Shown: positions 49,284 to 58,983 of the stretch, piece by piece
Layout: the number at the start of each line of letters is the position of its first letter
How positions within the stretch are numbered: the first letter of the stretch is position 1
Assembly: GCF_037572775.1 (NCBI RefSeq)
Contig: NZ_JBBHKA010000001.1
Coordinates: 1,922,001 to 1,986,000 of the forward strand
Length of the DNA stretch: 64,000 nucleotides
Reading direction: 5' to 3'
Origin: Ramlibacter sp. PS4R-6
Lineage (GTDB): Bacteria > Pseudomonadota > Gammaproteobacteria > Burkholderiales > Burkholderiaceae_C
Made by a program: the position numbers and the translations under genes
Notes under the pieces: generated by a model
The model's database searches: none
What the model was told of the DNA's origin: nothing
The model's input: only the letters and a program-made list of their open reading frames with translations

Positions 49284-51647
49284 ATGTTCCCAGAAGTTGC
49301 GGCCGACTCGCCTTTCCTTGCCAACCTCAATCCCGAGCAGCGCGCGGCCGTCACGCTGCCGCCCGAGCATGCCCTCATCCTCGCGGGTGCGGGCTCCGGC
49401 AAGACCCGAGTGCTCACCACGCGCATCGCCTGGCTGATCTCCACGCGCCAGGCCGGCCCCGGCGGCGTGATGGCCGTGACGTTCACCAACAAGGCCGCCA
49501 AGGAGATGATGACGCGCATCCAGGCGATGCTGCCGATCAACACCCGCGGCATGTGGATAGGCACCTTCCACGGCCTGTGCAACCGCTTCCTGCGCGCGCA
49601 CTGGCGCGTGGCCAACCTGCCGCAAAGCTTCCAGATCCTCGACACGCAGGACCAGCTGTCGGCCGTCAAGCGCGTGATGAAGGCCAACAACGTCGACGAG
49701 GAGCGCTACCCGCCCCGCGACATGCAGTGGTTCATCTCGGGCGCCAAGGAGGAAGGCCTGCGCCCCAACATGGTGGAGGTGCGCGGCGAGGACGACCGCC
49801 GCAAGGTCGAGATCTACCAGCTGTACGAGGACCAGTGCCAGCGCGAAGGCGTGGTTGACTTCGGCGAGCTGATGCTGCGCAGCTACGAGCTGCTGCGCGA
49901 CAACGACCCGCTGCGCGAGCACTACCAGCGCCGCTTCGCCCACATCCTGGTCGACGAGTTCCAGGACACGAACAAGCTGCAGTACCTGTGGCTGAAGATG
50001 TTCGCCGGCCAGCACAACGCGATCTTCGCGGTGGGCGACGACGACCAGAGCATCTACGCCTTCCGCGGCGCGCGCGTGGGCAACATGGCCGACTTCGTGC
50101 GCGAGTTCTCGGTCAAGCACCAGATCAAGCTGGAGCAGAACTACCGCAGCCACTCCAACATCCTCGATTCAGCCAATGCGCTGATCGCGCACAACAAGAC
50201 CCGGCTGGGCAAGAACCTGCGCACCGATGCGGGCCCGGGCGAGCCGGTGCGCGTGTACGAGGCCCCCACCGACATGGCCGAGGCGCAATGGATCGTGGAG
50301 GAAACGCGGCAGCTCGCGCGGGACGACGTGCCGCGCCACGAGATCGCCATCCTGTACCGCAGCAACGCGCAAAGCCGGGTGATCGAGACGGCGCTGTTCA
50401 ACGCCGCCGTGCCTTATCGCGTCTACGGCGGGCTGCGCTTCTTCGAGCGGGCCGAAATCAAGCATGCGCTGGCGTACCTGCGGCTCTTGGAGAACCCGCA
50501 GGACGACACCAGCTTCCTGCGCGTGGTGAACTTCCCGCCGCGCGGCATCGGTGCGCGCACGGTGGAACAGCTGCAGGACGCCGCCAAGGCGCGTGGCGCA
50601 TCGCTGCACGATTCGGTGGCCGCCACGACGGGCGCGGCCGGCGCGAAGCTCGCCACCTTCGCGGCGAAGATCGACGCGATGCGAGCGGCCACGCAGAACC
50701 TCACGCTGCGCGAGATCATCGAGCACGTGGTGCACGAGTCGGGCCTGATCGACCACTACCGCACCGAGCGCGAAGGCGCCGACCGCATCTCGAACCTGGA
50801 GGAACTGGTCAACGCCGCCGAAAGCTTCGTCACGCAGGAAGGCTTCGGCCGCGATGCCGTGGCATTGCCCATCGACGAGCTCGGCGGCGCGGTGCTGCGC
50901 CAGTCGCCCGCGAGCCAGGGGCTGGACCCCAGCCTGCCGGAGGTGAACGAGCCCGCGCCCGATTACGTCCCGCCCGATGCGGAAACGGGCGAGACGCTGT
51001 CGCCGCTGGCCGCCTTCCTCACGCATGCCGCGCTGGAGTCCGGCGACAACCAGGCGCAGGCCGGGCAGGACGCCGTGCAATTGATGACGGTGCACTCGGC
51101 CAAGGGCCTGGAGTTCGACTGCGTCTTCATCAGCGGCCTGGAAGAGGGCCTGTTCCCCAGCGAGCGCTCGATGCAGGACATCGACGGCCTGGAGGAAGAG
51201 CGCCGGCTGATGTACGTGGCGATCACGCGCGCGCGCAAGCGCCTGTACCTCACGCACGCGCAGACGCGCCTGCTGCACGGGCAGACGCGCTACAACGTGC
51301 GCAGCCGCTTCTTCGACGAATTGCCCGACGTTTCCCTCAAGTGGCTCACCCCGAAGGACCAGCGCTTCGGCGGCTCCGCCTTCGGTTTCGGGCAGGGCTA
51401 TGCGACCACGCGCGGCGGCTACTCCCCGCCGGCGCACGAACGCTTCGCCAGCCCGCCGGTGCCCCAGCAGAAGGCGGCGTCCTCGCATGGCCTGAAGGCA
51501 GGCACGAAGGTGTTCCACACCAAGTTCGGCGAAGGCACCGTGAAAGCCATCGAGGGGCAGGGCGACGACGCGCGGGCGCAGGTGGATTTCCCGCGGCACG
51601 GGATCAAATGGCTCGCCCTCGCTGTCGCGAAACTGACGCCGATCTAG
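49284..51647 (+). CDS. uvrD: ATP-dependent 3'-5' DNA helicase, UvrD/PcrA family
   Basis: A 787-residue superfamily 1 helicase for nucleotide excision and mismatch repair. The motifs run in order: Q-motif region LNPEQRAAVT, Walker A AGAGSGKT, VTFTNKAAKEM (Ia), LVDEFQDTN (II), GDDDQSIYAFRGA (III), QNYRSHSNIL (IV), TVHSAKGLEFD (V) and YVAITRARKRLYL (VI). The C-terminal 60 residues form the Tudor-like RNA-polymerase-binding domain (GTKVFHTKFGEGTV). Could be Rep-like, but the tail favours UvrD/PcrA. Confidence 0.92.
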   Translation: MFPEVAADSPFLANLNPEQRAAVTLPPEHALILAGAGSGKTRVLTTRIAWLISTRQAGPGGVMAVTFTNKAAKEMMTRIQAMLPINTRGMWIGTFHGLCNRFLRAHWRVANLPQSFQILDTQDQLSAVKRVMKANNVDEERYPPRDMQWFISGAKEEGLRPNMVEVRGEDDRRKVEIYQLYEDQCQREGVVDFGELMLRSYELLRDNDPLREHYQRRFAHILVDEFQDTNKLQYLWLKMFAGQHNAIFAVGDDDQSIYAFRGARVGNMADFVREFSVKHQIKLEQNYRSHSNILDSANALIAHNKTRLGKNLRTDAGPGEPVRVYEAPTDMAEAQWIVEETRQLARDDVPRHEIAILYRSNAQSRVIETALFNAAVPYRVYGGLRFFERAEIKHALAYLRLLENPQDDTSFLRVVNFPPRGIGARTVEQLQDAAKARGASLHDSVAATTGAAGAKLATFAAKIDAMRAATQNLTLREIIEHVVHESGLIDHYRTEREGADRISNLEELVNAAESFVTQEGFGRDAVALPIDELGGAVLRQSPASQGLDPSLPEVNEPAPDYVPPDAETGETLSPLAAFLTHAALESGDNQAQAGQDAVQLMTVHSAKGLEFDCVFISGLEEGLFPSERSMQDIDGLEEERRLMYVAITRARKRLYLTHAQTRLLHGQTRYNVRSRFFDELPDVSLKWLTPKDQRFGGSAFGFGQGYATTRGGYSPPAHERFASPPVPQQKAASSHGLKAGTKVFHTKFGEGTVKAIEGQGDDARAQVDFPRHGIKWLALAVAKLTPI

Positions 51648-51686
51648 TTATTCCATCACTTTCGTTGTCGTTTTTCCTGATTGGAT

Positions 51687-51700
51687 ACCCCGTTTGGGGT
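51687..51700 (+). promoter_or_regulatory. Hairpin ACCCC-GTTT-GGGGT in 5' region of TPR gene
   Basis: A perfect 5-base-pair stem with a 4-base loop, 14 bases before the TPR gene start. No T run follows, so it is more likely an operator or a 5' UTR stem than a terminator for the helicase gene. Confidence 0.3.
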
Positions 51701-51714
51701 GCTTCAATGAAGGC

Positions 51715-52170
51715 ATGAAACACACCGTCATCGCCGCCGTGCTCGCCGCGGCACCCATCCTCGCGCTGGCAGTCGGCAGCGACGACACCCCTGTCAGCGA
51801 GCGTCTCGCCAACGCTCACAAGGCCATCGCGGCAAAGGAGTGGCGAGCAGCGATGCGCGAGCTGAACGCCGCGCTGCGCGACGAGCCCAAGAACCCCGAA
51901 GTGCACAACCTCCTGGGCTACACCTACCGCGTACGCCCCGAGCCCGACCTGAAGAAGTCCTTCCAGCACTACGAGACGGCGCTCAAGCTCAACCCGGACC
52001 ACAAGGCCACGCTGGAGTACCTGGGCGAGGCCTACCTGATGGACAAGCGGCCCGCCGAAGCGGAGAAGCAATTGGTGCGGCTGGAGCAGGTGTGCGGCAA
52101 CAAGACCTGCCCGGAGTACCAGGAGCTGTTCAAGGCCATCGCCGACTACAAGGCGAAGCCGGCGAACTGA
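51715..52170 (+). CDS. Exported tetratricopeptide-repeat protein
   Basis: A 151-residue protein with a signal peptide (VIAAVLAAAPILALA-VG). TPR units are visible around residues 45-110 (AAMRELNAALRDEPKNPEVHNLLGY and SFQHYETALKLNPDHKATLEYLGEA, each about one repeat). Two Cys near the end (VCGNKTC) could form a disulfide. It probably mediates protein contacts in the periplasm. It converges on the CDF transporter gene, ending 1 base from it. Confidence 0.82.
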   Translation: MKHTVIAAVLAAAPILALAVGSDDTPVSERLANAHKAIAAKEWRAAMRELNAALRDEPKNPEVHNLLGYTYRVRPEPDLKKSFQHYETALKLNPDHKATLEYLGEAYLMDKRPAEAEKQLVRLEQVCGNKTCPEYQELFKAIADYKAKPAN

Positions 52171-53124
52171 CTAGCAGCCCTTGCCGCAGTTGCCCGCTTC
52201 GACCTGGAGCGTGACGTGGGCGATGCGAAAGCGCTCGCCGATCTCCTTCGCCGCCATCTCCAGGAAGCCGTCGCCCGGGGCCGTGCCGGGCACGACGAGG
52301 TGCGCCGTGAGCGCCGTGCCGGTGGTGCTCATGGCCCAGATGTGCAGGTCGTGCACGCTGGCCACGCCTGGCAGCGACTCGAGGTAGCCGCGCACCTGCG
52401 CGCTGTCGACGTCCGCCGGCACGGCGTGCAGCGCCATGCGGGTGGAATCGCGCAGCAGCCCGATCGAGCTCCACACGATCACGAGGCCGACAGCGATCGT
52501 CATCGCGGGGTCCAGCCATAGCCAGCCCGTCGCGAGGATCGCCGCGCCCGACACGGCGACGGCGAGCGACACCCCCGCGTCGCCGAGCATGTGCAGGTAC
52601 GCGCCCTTCATGTTCAGGTCGTGCTTGTGCCCCGCGTGGAGCAGCCACGCCGTGATGCCGTTGACGAAGATGCCGGCGGCGGCAACCCAGATGACGGCGG
52701 TGCTTTCGATCGGCTGCGGGTTTTGCCACCGATGCACCGCCTCCCACAGCAGGCCGCCGGTCACCAGCATGAGCAGGAGGCCATTGGCGAGCGCGGCGAG
52801 GATGGAGCTGGCGCCCCAGCCGTAGGTGAAGCGCTCCGTTGGCTCGCGCCGCGACAGGCGCGCCGCGACCCAGGCGAGCACGAGGCCGAGGCAATCGCCG
52901 AGGTTGTGCGTCGCATCCGCCAGCAGCGACAGCGAATGCGACCACAGCCCGAAGCCCCATTCGACGGCGACGAACACCAGGTTGATCGCGATGCCGATCG
53001 CGAGTGCCTTGCCGGGGTCGGGCGGCAGCGAATGCGCGTGGCCGCCGTGCCCGCCGTGCCCGCCGTGATCGTGCCCGTGCCCGTGGTGATGGCCGTGGCC
53101 GTCGTGCGCGTGCTGGCCCGACAC
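52171..53124 (-). CDS. Cation diffusion facilitator (CzcD/ZitB-like)
   Basis: A 317-residue inner-membrane zinc/cobalt exporter. Residues 1-32 are a His/Gly-rich metal-binding tail. Six membrane helices follow, with the metal-site motifs DATHNLGD in helix 2 and HMLGDAGV in helix 5. The C-terminal cytoplasmic domain (from about residue 235, STRMALHAVPADVD) is the usual dimerisation domain, ending in GNCGKGC. It exports divalent metal in exchange for protons. Confidence 0.93.
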   Translation of the reverse strand: MSGQHAHDGHGHHHGHGHDHGGHGGHGGHAHSLPPDPGKALAIGIAINLVFVAVEWGFGLWSHSLSLLADATHNLGDCLGLVLAWVAARLSRREPTERFTYGWGASSILAALANGLLLMLVTGGLLWEAVHRWQNPQPIESTAVIWVAAAGIFVNGITAWLLHAGHKHDLNMKGAYLHMLGDAGVSLAVAVSGAAILATGWLWLDPAMTIAVGLVIVWSSIGLLRDSTRMALHAVPADVDSAQVRGYLESLPGVASVHDLHIWAMSTTGTALTAHLVVPGTAPGDGFLEMAAKEIGERFRIAHVTLQVEAGNCGKGC

Positions 53125-53130
53125 TTCTCG

Positions 53131-53934
53131 CTATCGGTAGGACGATGTGGGCGAGTTGGACGTCGGCGGCAGTACCGCCGGCCGGTCGGGCGCGGCGGGG
53201 TGCATCGAGGGCGGCTGCTCCATCATGTAGCCGCGCCCGTCCTTCACGCCCCGCTTGCCTTCGATCTCCCACGCCGTGCGCTGGCCCACCAGTTTGGCGA
53301 GGTTCTCGAGCTCCTCGTCGGTGTGGTTGATCGCGTTGGCGGGCGTGAGGAACTTGCCGTTCTTGGCTTCCACCTCGCCCCAGAACGACTGGTGGTAGGA
53401 CGACTGCGACACCGCGCGGTCGGGGCCGGCGCCCATGTCGATGGTGCCGTAGCAGTTGCAGAAGTAGCTGCGGAAGCTTTGCTCCGCGAACACCTCGGTG
53501 TAGATGCCGGTGCCGCGGATGCCGGCCGTGAGCGTGGGCGTGACCACCTGGCGGTTGGAGCCCTTGCCGAACACGGCGGCCACGCCGCCCGTCAGCAGCC
53601 GCAGCACGCTCACCGTGAACAGCGTGGCCCCGCGCTCCACCGTGAAGCGCGAGTTCTGCCGCACCTGGAACGACGAATTGCCCATCACGAAGACCAGGTT
53701 GGAGTTGGGCCCTGTCTCGATGCTGTCGCCGGTCTGGATCGACCGCTCGCGCAGCAGGCGTTCGCCGTTGATCATCGCGTCGCCTGTGTACTCCACGATG
53801 TTGCTGCGCTGCTGCGCGTATGCGGCGGCGAAGCCGCCCATGGCCGTCCATGCGGCGGCGGCCTTCAAAAAGCTGCGGCGCTGCCACCAGAGAACTTCTT
53901 GATCGGTGCGGCCTTGCAGGATGTGCCTTGTCAT
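53131..53934 (-). CDS. Exported FecR-domain protein with Tat-like signal
   Basis: A 267-residue protein. Residues 17-41 resemble a twin-arginine signal (QRRSFLKAAAAWTAMGG). The following part is a FecR domain: ERSIQTGDSIETGPNSN, NSRFTVERG and TPTLTAGIRGTGIYTEV. A Cys pair occurs in FCNCYG. FecR domains usually sense or scaffold at the envelope; the typical sigma factor/TonB neighbours are missing, so this is a free-standing type. Its ATG directly follows the stop of the BPSS1780 gene (TAGATG). Confidence 0.8.
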   Translation of the reverse strand: MTRHILQGRTDQEVLWWQRRSFLKAAAAWTAMGGFAAAYAQQRSNIVEYTGDAMINGERLLRERSIQTGDSIETGPNSNLVFVMGNSSFQVRQNSRFTVERGATLFTVSVLRLLTGGVAAVFGKGSNRQVVTPTLTAGIRGTGIYTEVFAEQSFRSYFCNCYGTIDMGAGPDRAVSQSSYHQSFWGEVEAKNGKFLTPANAINHTDEELENLAKLVGQRTAWEIEGKRGVKDGRGYMMEQPPSMHPAAPDRPAVLPPTSNSPTSSYR

Positions 53935-54699
53935 CTAGGGTCCTCCGGGGGTTTCCTCTGGGTCGTCGAGAAAGCTATCACGAAAGGTGAAATACAGGGA
54001 GATGTAGAACGCGATGGTGGCGATGGTGCTGGTGGCGCCGAAAACCACCGCCGCCAGCACCTGCGAGACCGCTGCCGCGACGCCGCTGGCCGCCAGCACG
54101 GCGATGGCTATGCCCACCCAGGCCAGCGCGTACATGGCAAAGGCGCGCAGGTTGCGGATGCATGCCACGAAACTGAAGAACAGGCTCTTGACGGCGGGCA
54201 CGCCGTGCCAGTGGACCAGCGCCGGCGCGTGCCAGAAGGCCAGCGAGAACGGGATGTAGAAGACCGCCGTGAGCGTCACGCGCAGCCGGAACTCGTCGGA
54301 TTGCGCGATCTCCATCGCGGTCTTGCCCTCCGCCGGCACCGGCACGAGCAGCGCGACGACGATGGCCAGCACCAGGATCGCGGCCGCGTAGAACGCCCCC
54401 AGGGCCAGCATGGCCCGCACGCGCTCGCGGCTGGCGCGCAGGCCCGTGAACAGCACCGTGGGCATCGGGAAGGCGCTTTCCTGCGCCACGCGCGTGGCCG
54501 CCATCAGCCCCAGCGTGGCCACCGGCACCAGGGCGCAGGCCAGGAACGGCCCCAGCAGCGGCACCACCAGCATCGCCAGGCCGAGCGTGGCGTACAGGAA
54601 CACCAACGCCGCCAGCGCGAGCGGCTGCTTGAGGAAGGTGCGGAACCCGAGCTGGACCCATTGGAAGCCTCTGGCGGCAGGGACGATGTTGAGCTTCAT
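53935..54699 (-). CDS. BPSS1780-family integral membrane protein
   Basis: A 254-residue protein with about six hydrophobic segments. It begins LNIVPAARGFQWVQLGFRTF, the hallmark of this betaproteobacterial family, and ends with a short acidic tail. Function unknown. It is transcribed just ahead of, and probably with, the FecR-domain gene. Confidence 0.87.
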   Translation of the reverse strand: MKLNIVPAARGFQWVQLGFRTFLKQPLALAALVFLYATLGLAMLVVPLLGPFLACALVPVATLGLMAATRVAQESAFPMPTVLFTGLRASRERVRAMLALGAFYAAAILVLAIVVALLVPVPAEGKTAMEIAQSDEFRLRVTLTAVFYIPFSLAFWHAPALVHWHGVPAVKSLFFSFVACIRNLRAFAMYALAWVGIAIAVLAASGVAAAVSQVLAAVVFGATSTIATIAFYISLYFTFRDSFLDDPEETPGGP

Positions 54700-54776
54700 C
54701 GATACGCAGGGAAGTCGGGGCTGGATGCGGCTTCATTGCACCACGGGTGCAAGGCGCCAGGGGGAGCGTGACAAAT

Positions 54777-55769
54777 TTAACGCAGGGTTTGCGGGGCGAA
54801 AGCGACACGCTGCCGCAGCACCCGCTCGAAATGCGTGGGGTCGTGCGGCTTGAGCAGGGCGGCCTCGCGCGGCAGGTGGAAATCCCACAGGCGCGAGATC
54901 CAGAAGCGCAAGGCGCCGGCCCGCAGCATCGCCGGCAGCAGGTGGCGCTCGGCCGTCGAGAAGGGGCGCACGCGGCCGTAGGCGTCGAGGAAGGCGCGGG
55001 CGCGCTCCTCGTCGTGCGCGCCGGTCTCCAGCGCGATGCACCAGTCGTTCAGGCACACCGCCACGTCGAACAGCCACGTGTCCACGCCCGCGAAGTAGAA
55101 GTCGAAGAAGCCCGTGAGCTTGCCGTCCTCGAACATCACGTTGTCGCGGAACAGGTCGGCGTGGACCGGTCCGCGCGGCAGGGCCGCATAGGCCGAACTC
55201 GCGGCGACGTGGTTCTGGAAGGCGAGCTCGCTGCGCAGCAGCGCCGCCTGGTCGGGGTCGACATAGGGCAGCACCACCGGCACCGTCTCGTTCCACCAGG
55301 CGAGCCCGCGCAGGTTGGGCTGCACCATCGTGAAGTCGCGCCCTTGCAGGTGCATGCGCGCCAGCGTGGCGCCCACCGCGGCGCAATGCGCGGGTGTGGG
55401 CTGCAGCTCGCTGTGGCCGCGCAACTTCTCCACCACGGCGGCGGGCTTGCCTTCGAGCGTGAAGAGCAGCTCGCCCTCGGGGTGCGCGGCCGACGCGGTG
55501 CCCGGCTGGCACTGCGGCTCCGGCACCGGGATGCCGTGGCGCGCCAGGTGCTTCATCAGGTACAGGTAGAACGGCAGCTGCTCGTGCGACAGGCGCTCGA
55601 ACAGCGTCAGCACGAACTCGTGCTTGACGCCTTCCTTTTCCGCCGTGAGGAAGTAGTTGGTGTTCTCGATGCCGCCCTGGATGCCGCGCAGCGACGCGAG
55701 TTCGCCCAGGTCGAGGCGGCGTAGCAGCGCGCCGGCCGCTTCCTCCGGGACTTCCGTGAAGACGGCCAT
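54777..55769 (-). CDS. thrB: Homoserine kinase (APH-fold, ThrB2-like)
   Basis: A 330-residue kinase of the aminoglycoside-phosphotransferase fold that phosphorylates homoserine for threonine synthesis. It begins AVFTEVPEEAAGALLRRLDL and has IQGGIENTNYFL (nucleotide loop), the catalytic loop VHADLFRDNVMF with His-x-Asp and Asn, and GFFDFYFAGVD with the metal-binding Asp. Its ATG shares a base with the upstream DUF2782 stop (TGATG), so the two are coupled. Confidence 0.92.
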   Translation of the reverse strand: MAVFTEVPEEAAGALLRRLDLGELASLRGIQGGIENTNYFLTAEKEGVKHEFVLTLFERLSHEQLPFYLYLMKHLARHGIPVPEPQCQPGTASAAHPEGELLFTLEGKPAAVVEKLRGHSELQPTPAHCAAVGATLARMHLQGRDFTMVQPNLRGLAWWNETVPVVLPYVDPDQAALLRSELAFQNHVAASSAYAALPRGPVHADLFRDNVMFEDGKLTGFFDFYFAGVDTWLFDVAVCLNDWCIALETGAHDEERARAFLDAYGRVRPFSTAERHLLPAMLRAGALRFWISRLWDFHLPREAALLKPHDPTHFERVLRQRVAFAPQTLR

Positions 55770-56074
55770 CAGAAGCTGAAGACGTTCCAGACCCGCTCGC
55801 CGCCCTTGTTGCCGGGGCGGCTGTCCCCGCTGCGCGCGGGGTTGGCGGGAAGGATCTCGTAGGCGGGCATGTCGCCCTTGGGCTGCACGGTGATGCTCTG
55901 CGTCTGGCCCGCGTAGCGCACCTCGTCGATCGCGACGGCGCTGTCCTCGACGTGGATGCGCTCGACCTTCTGGTTCTTGCGCGGCTGCAGCGGCTGCGGC
56001 TCCTGCACCAGGGGCGCGGTCTGCGCTTGCGCGGCGAAGGCGGCGAGGGCGAGGACGGGAACGATGAGGCGCAT
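55769..56074 (-). CDS. DUF2782 exported protein
   Basis: A 101-residue protein with a signal peptide (RLIVPVLALAAFAAQAQ). The family core is IDEVRYAGQTQSITVQPKG and YEILPAN, then a C-terminal RVWNVFSF. DUF2782 genes characteristically sit between polA and thrB in Betaproteobacteria, as here. Function unknown. Confidence 0.87.
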   Translation of the reverse strand: MRLIVPVLALAAFAAQAQTAPLVQEPQPLQPRKNQKVERIHVEDSAVAIDEVRYAGQTQSITVQPKGDMPAYEILPANPARSGDSRPGNKGGERVWNVFSF

Positions 56075-56131
56075 GGGCGGATTGTAGGGTGCTGCCAAGC
56101 CCGGGTTGGCGGGGCAGGCACAATCCTTTTC

Positions 56132-58972
56132 ATGAGCGAAACGCAAGCGGAAACGATGCCCATCCTGGCCGAAACCGGCGAGCCCAAGGTGGTGCTGCTG
56201 GTGGACGGATCGAGCTACCTGTACCGCGCCTTCCACGCCATGCCGGACCTGCGCGCGGTGCCCGGCGACCCCACCAGCCCCGCCACCGGCGCCATCCGCG
56301 GCATGATCAACATGCTGCAGAAGCTGCGCAAGGACGTGCGCGCCGACTACTGCGCCTGCATTTTCGACGCGCCGGGCAAGACCTTCCGCGACGAAATCTA
56401 CCCGCAGTACAAGGCCACGCGCAACCCGATGCCGGACGACCTGCGCGCGCAGATCGAGCCGATCCACGAGGTGGTGCGGCTGCTCGGGTGGAAGGTGCTG
56501 AACGTGCCCGGCGTCGAGGCCGACGACGTGATCGGCACGCTGTCGTGCATGGCGACGGAGCGCGGCTTCCGCACGATCATCTCCTCGGGCGACAAGGACC
56601 TGTCGCAGCTCGTGAACGAGCACGTCACCGTCATCGACACGATGAACGACCGCAAGCGCGACGTCGCCGGCGTCACCACCGAGTTCGGCGTGCCCCCCTC
56701 GCTGATGGTGGATTACCAGACGCTCGTGGGCGACTCCGTGGACAACGTGCCCGGCGTCGACAAGGTCGGCCCGAAGACGGCGGTGAAGCTGCTGCAGGAA
56801 TGGGGCTCGCTCGACAACCTCGTGGCCAATGCCGACAAGATCAAGGGCGCCGTCGGCGAGAACCTGCGCAAGGCGCTGCCCTGGCTGCCCACGGGCCGCG
56901 AGATCCTCACGATCAAGAAGGACTGCGACCTGAAGGACCACATCCCCGGCCTGCCGGAGCTGGAGGACATCGCGGTGGTCGAAGGCCAGCACGTCGAGGA
57001 GCTGAAGGTCTTCTACGAGCGCTATGGCTTCAAGGGCCTGGTGCGGCAGCTCGAGACGCACGAGGTGCCGCCCGAGCTGATCGAGGAACAACGCAGCAAG
57101 AAGAAGCTGGGCCCCGGCCCGGGCGCGCAGTTCGAGGAGCCGGACCTGTCGGGCCTGTCGCAGGTGACGACGCTGCGCTACGACACGGTCTTCACCTGGG
57201 CGCAGCTGGAAGACTGGCTGAAGCGGCTCGACGAGGCGGAACTCGCGGCCGTCGACACCGAAACGACCTCGCTCGACGAGATGGTGGCGGAGATCGTGGG
57301 CATTTCGTTCTCGGTGAAGCCCGGCGAGGCGGCGTACGTGCCGCTCGCGCACAACTACCAGGACGCCCCGGAGCAGTTGCCGCGCGACGAGGTGCTGGCC
57401 AAGCTCAAGCCCTGGCTGGAGAACCCGCAGAAGAAGAAGCTCGGCCAGCACATCAAGTACGACCGCCACGTGTTCGCCAACCACGGCATCGACATCCGCG
57501 GCTACGAGCACGACACCATGCTGCAAAGCTACGTGCTGGAGGTGCACAAGCCGCATTCGCTGGCGAGCCTGGCCGAAAGGCACCTGGGCCGCAGCGGCAT
57601 CGACTACGAGACCATCACCGGCAAGGGCGCGCACCAGATCCCGTTCGCGCAGGTGTCGGTCGACAAGGCGGCGGAGTATTCGTGCGAGGACAGCGACCAG
57701 ACGCTGGACGTGCACCTGGCGCTGTGGCCGAAGCTGCAGGCCGACAGCAAGCTCGCCTTCATCTACGGCCTGGAGATGCAAAGCAGCGAGTCGCTGTTCC
57801 GCATCGAGCGCAACGGCGTGCTGATCGATTCGGCCATGCTCGCGAAGCAAAGCACGGAGCTGGGCCAGCGCATGATGCAGCTGGAGCGCGAGGCGCACGA
57901 GCTCGCGGGGCAGCCCTTCAACCTGGGCTCGCCCAAGCAGATCGGCGAGATCCTGTTCGTCAAGCTCGGGCTGCCCGTGAAGAAGAAGACGGCCAGCGGC
58001 GCGCCCAGCACCGACGAAGAGGTGCTCGAGGAACTCGCGCAGGACTACCCGCTGCCGGCCAAGCTGCTCGAACACCGCGGGCTGTCGAAGCTGAAAGGCA
58101 CGTACACCGACAAGCTGCCGCTGATGGTCCACCCGAAGACGGGCCGCGTGCACACGCACTACGCGCAAGCGGTGGCGATCACGGGGCGCCTGTCGTCGAA
58201 CGACCCCAACCTGCAGAACATCCCGGTGAAGACGGCGGAAGGCCGCCGCATCCGCGAAGCCTTCGTCGCCGCGCCGGGGCACCGCATCGCCAGCGCCGAT
58301 TACAGCCAGATCGAGCTGCGCATCATGGCGCACCTCTCCGAGGACGCCGCGCTGACACGCGCATTCGTCGAAGGCATGGACGTGCACCGCGCCACGGCGG
58401 CGGAGGTGTTCGGCGTGGCGCCCGGCGACGTGACGAGCGAGCAGCGCCGCTACGCCAAGGTGATCAACTTCGGGCTGATCTACGGCATGTCGAGCTTCGG
58501 CCTCGCACGCAACCTGGGCATCGAGAAGGGCGCGGCGGCGAATTACATCCAGCGCTACTTCGAGCGCTACCCGGGCGTGAAGACCTACATGGACGAGACG
58601 CGCATGTCCGCCAAGAGCAAGGGCTACGTGGAGACGGTGTTCGGCCGGCGCCTGTACCTGCCCGAGATCAACTCACCCAACGGCCCGCGCCGCGGCGGCG
58701 CCGAGCGCCAGGCGATCAACGCGCCCATGCAGGGCACGGCGGCCGACCTGATCAAGCTGTCGATGGTGAAGATCCAGGACGTGCTCGACGCCGAAAAGCG
58801 CGGCACGCGGATGATCATGCAGGTGCATGACGAACTGGTGTTCGAGGTGCCCGAAGCCGAGGTCGACTGGGTGAAGGCCGAGATCCCGAAGCTGATGGCG
58901 GGCGTGGCCGAGATGCGCGTGCCGCTGCTCGCCGAGATCGGCGTCGGCGCCAACTGGGAAGAGGCGCACTAG
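56132..58972 (+). CDS. polA: DNA polymerase I
   Basis: A 946-residue three-domain enzyme for Okazaki-fragment maturation and repair. The 5'-3' exonuclease domain is residues 20-310 (LLVDGSSYLYRAFHA, GVEADDVIG, SSGDKDLSQLV). The 3'-5' proofreading domain has intact acidic motifs (VDTETTSLDE, QHIKYDRHVF, CEDSDQTLD). The polymerase domain has SADYSQIELRIMAHLS (motif A), RRYAKVINFGLIYGMS (motif B) and QVHDELVFEV (motif C). ATG 56132 is chosen as the closest start before the conserved region; it is divergent from DUF2782. Confidence 0.96.
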   Translation: MSETQAETMPILAETGEPKVVLLVDGSSYLYRAFHAMPDLRAVPGDPTSPATGAIRGMINMLQKLRKDVRADYCACIFDAPGKTFRDEIYPQYKATRNPMPDDLRAQIEPIHEVVRLLGWKVLNVPGVEADDVIGTLSCMATERGFRTIISSGDKDLSQLVNEHVTVIDTMNDRKRDVAGVTTEFGVPPSLMVDYQTLVGDSVDNVPGVDKVGPKTAVKLLQEWGSLDNLVANADKIKGAVGENLRKALPWLPTGREILTIKKDCDLKDHIPGLPELEDIAVVEGQHVEELKVFYERYGFKGLVRQLETHEVPPELIEEQRSKKKLGPGPGAQFEEPDLSGLSQVTTLRYDTVFTWAQLEDWLKRLDEAELAAVDTETTSLDEMVAEIVGISFSVKPGEAAYVPLAHNYQDAPEQLPRDEVLAKLKPWLENPQKKKLGQHIKYDRHVFANHGIDIRGYEHDTMLQSYVLEVHKPHSLASLAERHLGRSGIDYETITGKGAHQIPFAQVSVDKAAEYSCEDSDQTLDVHLALWPKLQADSKLAFIYGLEMQSSESLFRIERNGVLIDSAMLAKQSTELGQRMMQLEREAHELAGQPFNLGSPKQIGEILFVKLGLPVKKKTASGAPSTDEEVLEELAQDYPLPAKLLEHRGLSKLKGTYTDKLPLMVHPKTGRVHTHYAQAVAITGRLSSNDPNLQNIPVKTAEGRRIREAFVAAPGHRIASADYSQIELRIMAHLSEDAALTRAFVEGMDVHRATAAEVFGVAPGDVTSEQRRYAKVINFGLIYGMSSFGLARNLGIEKGAAANYIQRYFERYPGVKTYMDETRMSAKSKGYVETVFGRRLYLPEINSPNGPRRGGAERQAINAPMQGTAADLIKLSMVKIQDVLDAEKRGTRMIMQVHDELVFEVPEAEVDWVKAEIPKLMAGVAEMRVPLLAEIGVGANWEEAH

Positions 58973-58983
58973 CGCGCGCGGGG

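Noticed and set aside
55769..58387. An 872-codon minus-strand open frame across polA
   Set aside because: It is the antisense shadow of a well-conserved polymerase gene in GC-rich DNA; only its last 101 codons (DUF2782) are real.
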